A DNA stretch of 64,000 nucleotides, taken from Crotalaria pallida. Its lineage: Eukaryota; Streptophyta; Magnoliopsida; Fabales; Fabaceae. The DNA lies in contig CM075655.1 of assembly GCA_037953625.1 (NCBI GenBank), positions 121,031,001-121,095,000 on the forward strand, written 5' to 3'. Below, piece by piece: positions 11,203-21,296 of the stretch. Under the pieces are notes generated by a model. That model did not search any database. It saw nothing but the letters and a program-made list of their open reading frames with translations, and was not told the origin of the DNA. Position 1 is the first letter of the stretch, and each line of letters opens with the position of its first letter. The translations under genes and the position numbers were made by a program.

Positions 11203-11343
11203 GTCTGTCTAGCACAAAGAGGAGATAAATTATTAATGCCGCAAGAACTAAAGCACGTATATGAATTTATGAAGCAAAGCCAGAATATCTATAAATGAGC
11301 AAGAGAAGGCATCGTGCTATAGAAAGTGGAGATGTTAAGTCAC

Positions 11344-11350
11344 ATTTATA
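11344..11350 (-). promoter_or_regulatory. Possible TATA box of the expansin-like gene
   Basis: CTATAAATG on the minus strand, about 142 bp before the ATG, a usual distance for a plant gene with a leader of about 110 bp. Based on motif and position only. Confidence 0.4.
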
Positions 11351-11359
11351 GTACAGGCC

Positions 11360-13375
11360 TTAGGTCCAGATACGAATCTAGGTGGTAGCCAACTTTATTC
11401 TTCCACTTGGCAGCTGGGACTATCTACGTAATGCAAGAGGAATGGAATAATGATGTGTATAATTGTAGACTCTATCATTGACCCCTCAAGGGCCAGGGTT
11501 ATTATAAATATTATAGGTCGTCTGTTAGAACCAATTTATAATTTCAATGGCAAAATGCCTAACTTTGTTCTATTTGTACTACTAACATTTTTCTGATCCA
11601 TGCAATTTGCATAAACTTTTTTTTTTTTTTTCTGTTCTCATATTTAGTAGATAGTTTTGAAACTCCCCCTTTCTCATAAATTATTTGTAAAATTATTTTT
11701 AAAAAAGTTTATTGGCTAACTTCCTTAATTTCCGTAAAAAAAATTCAAATGCTTATATTCGGAAACATAAAAAATAAAAAATAAAAAAAATTAATTCTTG
11801 GCCATAGAGTTAATGATAATGTTGGTTACTTGGGAAAAAGAAGATAATATAGATATTTTTAATGAGATTTTAATTTTTGGCCTTCATTTTCGATGAAAAA
11901 GTTTAAAATAATTTCAATGTTAAATAGTTTTCGATTTTAGAGTGTCAAAAATTTCAAAAAAATACACTTTCAACACATTTTTGTCGAAAATATATTTCAA
12001 CTCATCAGTGTCGAGCGTGTAAAATCGACAAGTATTTGTCTAAAACAACAGTACTAAAATGTTCATCAAAGATTAAAGAAACACACAAATTTCAAATTAC
12101 AGGCACTACCGTTGCCATCCTAAACAGAGCGGTGAAGAGAGAATATAATCAATCTCTTTAGAAATATAGAAAGCCATAAATAATAAGTGAGAACTCCTAC
12201 ATATATACCTCAATCCAAGCATATTCCGATGACATCTCTCATGTCATAACTCATAACTTAAATAGCAAAAGTTGAAAATAAGTTGAAAAACACACGGATT
12301 AGAGATAAGTTGAAAATTAAATAAGCTGAAAAACATCACTAACAACCAGCATACTCCACAAAATCCTTCTTATTTAATTTCTGTTCGAATTTTACAATTA
12401 TACGATGATTTGTCATTAAGACAGAAATGTCAAGTTTATTTCTGTAAATCATTTATGCATCAACTAATCCAATCGTAACTGCTCGAGATTGTTGACACTG
12501 ATTCATTCTTATTGTAGAATTTGAAGTCTCATGTGGTATTATTTAAAAGAAAGCATTCCTCATAAACCAAAATATTGCTTAACAATAGTATGATTATGCT
12601 AGTGTTATTTTCAACTCATCATAATTGGAAGCATAAATTTTTGCATTTATTTATGTTTTTAATACTCTATTAGTGAGTAAAAATGTATAAGAAATGTATT
12701 TTTTTTAAGTTTCCAATATTCAGAAGTCGAAATTTACTTAACATAGAAAATATTTTAGTTTTTTTTTTAAAAAAAATTAAGAGCAAAAATTTAAGGTTGT
12801 AGTTCAAAAATTAAAACTCTTTTTTAATTGACGTCGGAACATTCTTTCAAAGAAATTATTTACTAAAATTTTATGGCGGCACCCACACCTGCATGCTATT
12901 GTTAGGGCGAGTGTGACTCACTGATTGGAAATCCAAAACACCAACACCAATTTCTATTGGAGCAGGTGCTTCTTATTGCAACCCGTCCACTTGGTGCTCC
13001 TCATTTTCGTCAACCATGCTGGAATCTGATATGAACAGACACTTGTTGGTGCAATGCAAGCACACGAGGCTAATGCCTGGAACTTTATCTCACGTTAACC
13101 GACGAAATATGCTATGCTAACAAGTGTACTCCATCTTCCCTTTTATATATTCCCTCTCGGTCATGTATTAAGTTTCTTTTGAGGAAATTTTATCCATAAA
13201 AAAAATTGATTAAGGTTGTTGAGTTTCTCTGCTCTGCTCTAATTGCGATGGTGGATGGTTTTTCTGCTTCTCTCTATTGTGTTTGTGTTCCAAAGATGCT
13301 TGGATTTTTTTTTAATTAAAAAAAGTTTTAAAAAAATAAACCTTATTTTGAAAAGATAAACATTCAATATACTTT
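11360..13375. other. Intergenic region, no gene seen
   Basis: AT-rich sequence with stop codons in all frames. No RNA gene, domain fragment or bounded transposon was recognised between the expansin-like promoter and the foldback at 13.38 kb. Confidence 0.5.
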
Positions 13376-13379
13376 TTCA

Positions 13380-14275
13380 AAATAGTAAATAGTCTATTTG
13401 ATCCTTCAAAAATTATGTTATCACCAATTTGGTATTGATCAATTATGTTACAAATATAGTCCTCATCAAAAAATATTTGTCATCTATTTAATCCCTCAAA
13501 GATCAATTGTAGTCCCTTGAAGAATAATTGTGCCATAAATTTAGTTTCCTAACAATATTTGTCATCAATATAATTCATAAAAAATCAATTATACCACCAC
13601 GTTAGTCCCTCGTGTTCCTTCGTTGCAAGACAGTATAACTGTAATTACGTGACATGTAAATAAAAAATTAATAAGTTCATTATTATTTGGGGAATCAAAA
13701 GAAAATCATGAAGTGAGAAACTGGGATAGGGCATCAAATTTGAAGCAGGGGTAATACTCCTCGCACATTTCCTGTTTCATTGTCATCCTTATTTAGAAGA
13801 TTTGTACGTGGGTTCTGAGTATTTTTTTTAATATGATTGTTTATGTATTTAAGTTTTTTTTTAATTTTATTTTGTATTTTTTTTATTTAATGTGTTACGT
13901 AAGTAAATTTAAACTGATTTGTAGTAGAGCAATAGATGAACTATCGTTATGTCACAATTGATCTTTGATGGACTATATTAAAGACAAATATTTTTAGGGC
14001 AGTAAATTGAGGACACAATTGTTCTTTAAGAGATTATTTTGGTGCCAAATATTTTTGGAGGACTAGACTGATGACATAATAATTTATCTTTGATAGACTA
14101 AATTGGTGGTAACAATTGATCTTTGAGGAACTAAATTGGTGGCAAATATCTTTGGGAGACTAAATTGGTGGCAAAATTGATCTTTGACAGATTAAATTGG
14201 TGACAAATATCTTTGGAAGATTAAATCGGTGGTGACATAATTTTTGGAGGGTCAAGTTGACAATTTACTCCTTTT
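13380..14275. mobile_element. Foldback element with short internal repeats
   Basis: The left part (about 13390-13625) is rich in blocks such as ATTTGTCATC and AGTCCCT. The right part (about 13915-14270) carries the reverse complements, for example GACTAAATTGGTGGCAAAT, repeated about every 35-45 bp. Together they form a long imperfect inverted repeat around a unique centre of about 290 bp. It is probably a non-autonomous MULE or foldback element. Exact ends and target duplication were not resolved. Confidence 0.55.
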
Positions 14276-14439
14276 CCAAAACTATCTTTATTAGATTTCT
14301 AAAAAAATTAAAAAGTATTGACTTTATAGATGTGTTTATAAAATAAGTAATTAAATGTTATTAGAAATTAGAATAACATCTTACAAATAAAATCAAAATT
14401 TTTTTATTAAAAGGGTCTTACAAATTTTTTCAAAACTTT

Positions 14440-14644
14440 TATTTTGTCCTTATTTATCTTCTAGCAATTTTTAATGACAATTAATTGCTTTTTTCATAAA
14501 TATTCTTATTTACTTAAAAAATTTTAGAGTTCAAATAATATTGATAGAATAGTTTTGAAAAATTATATCAAATATTCATATTTTTAATATATACAATTAA
14601 CTAAATTAACCAACTTTCTTAAATATCTAAAGAATGACGGAGTA
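14440..14644. mobile_element. Truncated Stowaway-like MITE, family 2
   Basis: The interior (AATTGCTTTTTTCATAAATA, then ACAATTAACTAAATTAACCA) and the right end GAATGACGGAGTA match the MITE at 31732-32004. The left end is eroded or may lie near 14264. It ends about 165 bp before the LIL3-like ATG, so it sits in that promoter region. Confidence 0.55.
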
Positions 14645-15274
14645 TTTAACCATTAGTTAAAGAAAAAGCATAGTAATTCGAAGGTGAACTAACATCACAT
14701 GTGCCCATTTTTTAATCCCAAGGCCGAGGATAGCCCAAAGAAGAAATACACACTCACACTTTGTTATGTAACTGATACTCTCTCGTACACACAGACACTG
14801 CACTTGTAAAATGTCTACTCTCATGGCCTCATTTTCTCCTCCCACTCATTTCTCAACCACACCATCATCACATTCCAAAACCCATCTCATCATCAACAAC
14901 AACCCCTTCTTCTTCATCATCACTCCCAGACCCAACAACCATTTGCTTCTCCTCTCTCCCTTGAAGGTTTCAGATGACAATGAGGTTGCAACTTCAGCAG
15001 GTTCAGCTGCTGCTGCCACTGCTGTGGAGCAGGGCAATGGTTCTGTTACTTCAGCAGTGGCCCAACAACAAGTGAAGAATGTTTTTCAGGATCCAAGATG
15101 GGTAGACAGTAGACTAATGCGAACACTACTGATTGGGATGTTGTTATTGATGACGGTGAGTTAATTATCTCTTTATGCTATATGCTAAAGCTAAATATAT
15201 TATTTTGGCTTCATTGGAGTCACATTTTAGATATCTTGCATTTTCTTTTTATTTATTAAATTAATTGGAAAAGT

Positions 15275-15383
15275 GTCTGCGTAAGACAGCCCAGTTGGTG
15301 TATGCAGGGATACTTAGGATTTCCCTCTCCCCCAGGTCATGGGTTCTAGTCTCAGACCTCCCATATAAACCAAAAAAAAAAAA
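15275..15383 (+). mobile_element. Short SINE, family B, copy 1 (in LIL3 intron 1)
   Basis: Begins GTCTGCGTAAGACAGCCCAG and has a B-box-like GGGTTCTAGTCTC and a poly-A tail. It is bounded by a perfect 17 bp target duplication (15258-15274 and 15384-15400). Copies at 24854-24957 and 29905-30000 share the body and have their own target duplications. About 100-110 bp long. Confidence 0.9.
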
Positions 15384-15599
15384 AAATTAATTGGAAAAGT
15401 TTTATGCTAAAATTTCAATGTTCTATTTCATTTTCACTGATCAGTTCATTCAATTAGACCCTAATGGATATTTTATCTTGCATTTTCTATCCCTGATGAA
15501 GGATTAGAAACTGGATTGAGAATGTAATGTGGAAAAACTAGATCACTCGGTGAAACTCTTACTTACCAAGTATAGTAAACTATTTCTCTTGACATGATA

Positions 15600-15760
15600 T
15601 CTCAAGAGTTAGTTCAGTTGATAAAACTGCTAGACATAAAGCGTTAATGCACTCGGGTTCAAATCTGGGAATTGCGCTTTCTCCCCCTCAGATACATCAA
15701 AGGGTAGTGGTCATCGTTGCAATTCCAACTGATACAGGCACTGCCTTTTTTCTGGATGTG
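15600..15760 (+). mobile_element. tRNA-like SINE fragment in LIL3 intron 1
   Basis: An A-box-like TTAGTTCAGTTGATA is followed about 35 bp later by a B-box-like CGGGTTCAAATCTGG. It does not fold as a complete tRNA (no acceptor stem pairing seen), and it continues into unrelated sequence as SINEs do. No clear target duplication was found. Confidence 0.5.
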
Positions 15761-16417
15761 TCACATTATTCCTCTGAAACATTGATCTATGACAAACCAA
15801 ATCATCTAAACAAAATTTTTGAGGATTAGATTCACATGTTGTTAGTTTCTTATTTTTTAATTATTTCTTAAAAAATAAAAAATACTTTGCACACTCCCTC
15901 ATCTTAAAGGTTTGTGTATGTAACCTCTTTTCAGAGGCTAAGAGGAGGAAATGGCTTGAGGACAACCCAAAATCATCCGGCAATGATAATCCTGTAGTTT
16001 TTGACACCTCCATTATACCTTGGTGGGCTTGGATAAAAAGGTTTTATCTCCCTGAAGATGAACTACTAAATGGTTAGTACTGAATTCTTATTTCTATTAG
16101 GAAACAGAAAATAAAATCTTCATATTTTTAATCTATCTTTTGAGTATTGTGCAGGTCGTGCTGCAATGGTAGGATTCTTTATGGCCTATTTTGTTGATAG
16201 CTTAACAGGAGCAGGTCTTGTTGATCAAATGAGCAACTTCTTCTGCAAAACTCTTCTATTCATAGCAGTGGGGGGAGTACTTATGATCCGAAAGAACGAC
16301 GACATTGAAACTCTCAAGAAGTTATGGGAAGAGACTACATTTTATGACAAGCAATGGCAAGCAACTTGGCTGGATGAGAACTCAATCACTCTGAAAAAAG
16401 ATTAGTTATTTTTATTT

Positions 16418-18059
16418 GGCTTATTTAAGTTTTTGGTCCCCGAAAGTTGACCGTGTTTTGGTTTTAGTCCCTATCTTTTTATTTGACCGGTCCTAGTCAT
16501 TAAAAGTTCAAAAAAATTTGGTTTTGGTCTCTGCCGTTAAACTTTGCCGTTAATGCTGACGTGGCAAACGGAATTTAAAAAAAAATAATAAAAAAATAAT
16601 TAAATTTATAAAAAAATAAAAAAAATTTTAAAAAAATTATTTAAGTTTTTGGTCCCCGAAAGTTGACCGTATTTTGGTTTTAGTCCCTATCTTTTTATTT
16701 GATCGATTCTAGTCCTTAAAAGTTCAAAAAAATTTGGTTTTGGTCTCTGCTGTTAAATTTTGTCGTTCATGCTAATGTGGCAAACAGAATTTAAAAAAAA
16801 TAATTAAATTTAAAAAAAAATAAAAAAAAAACCCCAAAACCCGTACCCAACCCCACCCCACCCACCCTCCCCTCTTCCTCTCTCTCTGTCCCTCGATCAC
16901 TTGGCTCTCTCCCTCCCTCACTCCCTCCATCACGCCACCGCTCTTCCCTCTCTCAAGAACACAAATCGCGTCTCTCTCCCTCCCTCATGCCACTGCTCTT
17001 TCCTCTCTCAAGGCAAAATCGCGTCTCTCTCACCCCTCACCAAGGCCTCACGGTCTCATCTCTCTCACTCACGTTTTCCCTCTCCTTGCCTCTTCCCACT
17101 CTTCTTCCCTCATCAAGGCCTCTTCCTTCATCTCCAATCGACACATGCAAGCTCACAAAAAGTGATGTCTCTTCCCTCACAAATCACGCCCTTATAAAGC
17201 TCCGATCGGCACATGCAAGCTTCTGCATCTCCGATTTGGGATTATATGATGTATTTCTGGAATTGACGGTGGAGAACGATGGATCTCCATGCTGCATCTC
17301 TCATTTGGAATTGATTCTTTTTTTTTTTGGATTTTATCATTTCTTTTTCATTATTGATTTGTATTCTTAATCTAAATTTATGGAATTGACGGTGGAAAAC
17401 GGTGTATTCTGATAGCAAATAATAATATAGGCGGTGGCGGCAGATTGGCGATGGAGAAAGAGAGAGGAAGAGGGGAGGGGATGGGTGGTGGTGGGGGGTT
17501 TCATGGGGGAGAGGAGAGGAAAAGGGGAGAGTGAGTGGGATGGGGTTGGGTTGGGTACGGGTTTCATGGGGGAGAGAGAGAGGAAGAGGGGAGGGTGGGT
17601 TGGGTTGGGTACGCGTTTTTTTTTTGGGGGTGGGGGGTTAATTTTTTAATTTTTTTTATAAGTTTAATTATTTATTTTATTATTTTTTTAAAATTCTGTT
17701 TGTCACGTCAGTATTAACGGCAAAATTTAACGACATGGACCAAAACCAAATTTTTTTAACTTTTAAGGACTAGGATCGGTCAAATAAAAAGATAGGGACT
17801 AAAACCAAAACACGGTCAACTTTCGGGGACCAAAAACTTAAATAATTTTTTTTTAAAATTTTTTTTATAAATTTAATTAATTTTTTATTATATTTTTTTT
17901 AAATTCCGTTTGCCACGTCAGCATTAACGGCAAAATTTAATTGCAGGGACCAAAATCAAATTTTTTTGAACTTTTAAGGACTAGGACCGGTCAAATAAAA
18001 AGATGGGGACTAAAACCAAAATACGGTCAACTTTCGGAGATCAAAAACTTAAATAAGCC
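16418..18059. mobile_element. Non-autonomous MULE with long compound inverted ends
   Basis: A 1642 bp element. Both ends read GGCTTATTTAAGTTTTTGG inward, and a perfect 9 bp target duplication (TTTTTATTT at 16409-16417 and 18060-18068) identifies it as Mutator-like. Each end carries the terminal block twice in tandem (about 16418-16600 and 16640-16800; mirrored at about 17690-17880 and 17890-18059). The centre (about 16840-17640) is C-rich on the left and G-rich on the right, and contains CT-rich unique sequence. Open frames in the centre are low complexity and no transposase was found. It starts 12 bp after the LIL3 stop. Confidence 0.9.
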
Positions 18060-18170
18060 TTTTTATTTTGTAATTCCCCTTCCCTTACCCTCACGATGCT
18101 CTATTAATCTTGCTAGTGCAAACCAATCATATGAATATGAAATAGACCATTGTATTTGATTTATTCGTGT

Positions 18171-18308
18171 CACCCTAGTTAGGGTGAGGAACGAGTCGTT
18201 CATAAATTAAAAACAAGCACATCTGGTTGTAACTTCAAATGTCATCCCAGTTAGGGTGGGAACGGGTCTTTAAAAAATCAAACACATCTGGCTGTAACTA
18301 CAAATGTC
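18171..18308. repeat. Two-copy tandem repeat downstream of GDH2
   Basis: Two copies of about 70 bp share GTTAGGGTG, GGAACG, a short AT tract, CACATCTGG, TGTAACT and CAAATGTC. The second copy is slightly shorter. The array lies about 150 bp beyond the GDH2 stop (that gene is on the minus strand), so it may be in its 3' UTR or termination region. Confidence 0.75.
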
Positions 18309-18456
18309 GTTCTCAGGCAAAATCAATAATCTTCCATACTAAAAACTATTCTCAACTCTGATAGCAACGAAAAGATATAAAAGGGCTATCTGAGAACAGA
18401 TCTTAATTAGAAGGAGGAAAAAACTTTTTTGGCAAGCAGAAATACAAGTATTTCCC

Positions 18457-21296
18457 TTAAGCTTCCCAACCCCTCAAAAGTGTGGCGCGAGCAACACGGT
18501 TCACTCCCAGAGTGAAGGCTCCCATTCGTAAGTCACAGTTATGAATTTGACACATTGCTTTTATGTTGCGGAAACCTCTAGTCATGTACTTCTTCAGCTC
18601 ATGGTTCACTTTCTCTTCATCCCACATAAATCCTTGAATATTCTGCAGGAGCCAAACGGTGAAGTTTAAAATCCAGTTCTTAAACACTGTTTTCAAGTTA
18701 GCCTGTGAATTTGTTGATCACATTACCTGAACCCACTCAAAGTAGCTAACGGTCACTCCACCGGAATTGGCATAAATATCGGGTAGTATAATGACTCCTT
18801 TCTTAGACAAGATCTGCAAGAAACAAATCACTTCCATTGTATATTATAAGTTCGGCATATCATACATATCTCATATTAAACAGCAAAATAGTAACCTTAC
18901 CTCGTCAGCATCTGGGTCAGTGGGATGATTTGCAGCTTCAATTATATATTTTGCTTTCACGTCGGCAGCATTATCCCTTCAACAACATATGCAAAAATTA
19001 AGTTAAAGTGCTTCTAGATTATTAAAAATGTCAGCAGTTCTCCAACATGGAAATTTGAAAACTCAGTAAAACTACAATCTCTTGAATCAACTAATGCTGA
19101 TGATTTCTGAAGTTAGGTGAGTCAGATAAACATACTTGTTGAGAACTCCTCCCAAGGCACATGGGATGAGAACATCACATTCATGGACAAGGAGTTCATT
19201 CGGATCCATGGTATCTGCTCCAGGGAAGTCATTCAAATCTCCATTGTTTTCCTTGTGTTTCAGAAGAGCAGGAATATCAATCCCATTAGGGTTTCTAATA
19301 GCACCACCGATGTCACTCACAGCGACCACCTTACCCCCTCTATCAAAAATGGACTTAGCAGCCCAAGTGCCCACATTTCCAAAGCCCTGCACAGTGTAAT
19401 AAATAATCATATAGATGAAGGTGTGATTTGTATCTGTCATCTAGCCATGGTGATGGTGGTGAAGAATTACCTGGATGGCATATGTCATATCAGAAATTGA
19501 CTTCCCATATTCAGCAAATAAAGCCTCTGTTGCAAAAATCACTCCTAGTCCTGTTGCGGCTTCTCTTCCCAATGAACCTCCAAGATCCTAAAGGTCAAAA
19601 CATTTAAAGTCAATTTCTGGATTCTCATTAGACTAGTTATCATGAATAATGCTCCATACACAAGACAATTAGCATCTCTTGCGTATACTAACTACTATCA
19701 GAGTATACATGTGCAGAAAATAAAGTGAAAGATTTAATCAGATGATGCATGCTATCAGTAAACAAAGTGAAAGATGTGATGTGGAATATCACTACAGAGG
19801 ACTATGCAGGACTTTGGGGGAGTGTTTAGATATTATACTTACAATCGGCTTTCCAGTCACAACTGCAGGTGAATGACCATGAAACTTTGAATACTCATCA
19901 AGAATCCATGCCATTGTCTGTGGAGGAATGAGAGGGAAATATGAAATTGCTTAGTGCTAGTTTTCATAGCCAAAGGAAATGAACACAAAGCTATAGGAAA
20001 TGAACACAAAGCAAGTCCTATATAAAGATATCGGTACCTGTGCATTAGTTCCCATGTCAGGGGCAGGAACATCCCTCTGAACGCCAATGAGATCATGGAT
20101 CTTTTGGGTGAAAACACGAGTGAGACGTTCTAACTCACTGGCACTCAGGTCCCTTGGGTTGCAGCCAATCCCACCCTTCGCTCCTCCATAAGGAATGTCT
20201 GCTACAGCAGTCTTCCATGTCATTAGTTGAGCCAGAGCATTCACTTCATCAGGATCAACCTGGCAATACATAGTACATGACAGATCGATACTCCAAAACA
20301 AAAAATTTATTGTTTATATATATCACACATAGCAAGAGATAAGAAATTATTAACTAGTTAGTTAGATGGTTACTATTAGATTGTTTTAAAAGGGGAAGCA
20401 AACATCTGATCAAGAAACATAGACATTTGAAGCACATGCTTTTTTTTTTCCGGAAAATAAAACGACAATCAACTTCATTACTTATACAGCTAGAATTGAC
20501 ATCACATACATTTGACACTACTATCATACTATACACAACATATAAAGTTGTCTACTCACATTAACAGAAAGTGTCTATACTCTATAGTGCGAGTATTGAA
20601 CGCAATTGAAACCAAAAAAAAAAAAACATTTTTCTAACATTGAACAACAGAAAAACATTTGATCTGGCTCTTGGTGCTTGATGTACTTTCAGATAACAAA
20701 ATTGGCACGCCCATGTCGAATAAACTGAACATTTTTTGGTAATTTGACAAAACTTGGCATATTAATATCAAATCATTACAATCATAATAAAAAAGTTGAA
20801 ACAATGAAAATTGAAAATGAATGTTTGAATTGAAGCAATAGAAAGTCAAAATCCAAATCAATTTGCATTATTGATCTTGAACGACACATCATATATATTA
20901 TAGTATATAGTAGTAGCAAATGAAATGCAAGAAAGAAAGGAAGAGAAAAAAAGGAAGGAAGTAGCTACCTCAGGGTGAAAACGAATCCCGCCTTTCATAG
21001 GGCCACGAGCATTGTCATGTTGGATCCTGAAACCCACATACGATACCAGAGTCCCATCATCTTTTGGGATCGTACATTCAACCTGCATGCAAAATCAATC
21101 CCTCATTTACCTATCAAACCTTCAAACCCTTTTCACTATTTAATCTCATCAAAAAGATTATTTATTTATTTAGTTAGTTAGTTAGTACCTTGATTTCTCT
21201 GAAGGGGATGAGAAGACTTTTCTCTAGTTTGGAATCCAAACCAAGAATTTGAGCGGCACGTCTGAAGTTGCGGTTGGTGGCAGCTAGAGCATTCAT
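18457..21296 (-). CDS. GDH2: NAD(H)-dependent glutamate dehydrogenase, GDH2-type
   Basis: Nine exons (minus): 21296-21189, 21082-20969, 20259-20038, 19917-19843, 19587-19471, 19386-19136, 18976-18901, 18813-18727, 18642-18457. They join in frame to 411 aa, the standard plant length. The N-terminus (MNALAATNRNF, arginine-rich) is a mitochondrial presequence type. Glutamate-binding PMKGGIRFHPE, the catalytic lysine in GGAKGGIG (K102) and the Rossmann GFGNVG at about 213-218 are all intact. The enzyme interconverts glutamate with 2-oxoglutarate plus ammonium in mitochondria. Residues such as TLVSYVGFR, VADIPYGG, MGTNAQ and HECDVLIPCALGG resemble Arabidopsis GDH2 (alpha subunit) more than GDH1, from memory of the family. 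One unusual point is ATGLGVIF, where an arginine is usual. Confidence 0.95.

Larger units (their letters stand above)
14811..16405 (+). pseudogene. LIL3: LIL3 light-harvesting-like gene with broken reading frame
   Basis: Exons 14811-15155, 15935-16072 and 16155-16405. It encodes a plastid transit-like N-terminus, DPRW, then AKRRKWLEDNP, PVVFDTSIIPWWAW, the chlorophyll-binding helix ELLNGRAAMVGFF and a second hydrophobic helix. This is the order of LIL3, a thylakoid protein that anchors geranylgeranyl reductase and protochlorophyllide-related enzymes for chlorophyll and tocopherol synthesis. Exons 2 and 3 are intact. In exon 1 the frame from the ATG does not match the frame of the DWDVVID block at 15131 onward, which is the one that joins exon 2 (offset 2). 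About 26 nt remain between DPRWV and DWD, where LIL3 usually has about 14 codons. Spliced in the ATG frame, exon 2 hits a stop early. Either a pseudogenising deletion or a sequence error. No other copy is in the window. Confidence 0.7.

Noticed and set aside
15600..15700. True tRNA gene in the LIL3 intron
   Set aside because: A- and B-box-like words are present but no acceptor stem or full cloverleaf could be paired. It fits a SINE head better.
16901..17717. Open frames in the centre of the 16.4 kb MULE
   Set aside because: They are Ser/Pro/Leu-rich or Gly-rich low-complexity translations of CT/GA tracts, in overlapping frames, with no transposase motif.
19117..19500. 127-codon plus-strand open frame
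   Set aside because: Antisense to GDH2 exons 5 and 6 and no recognisable product.
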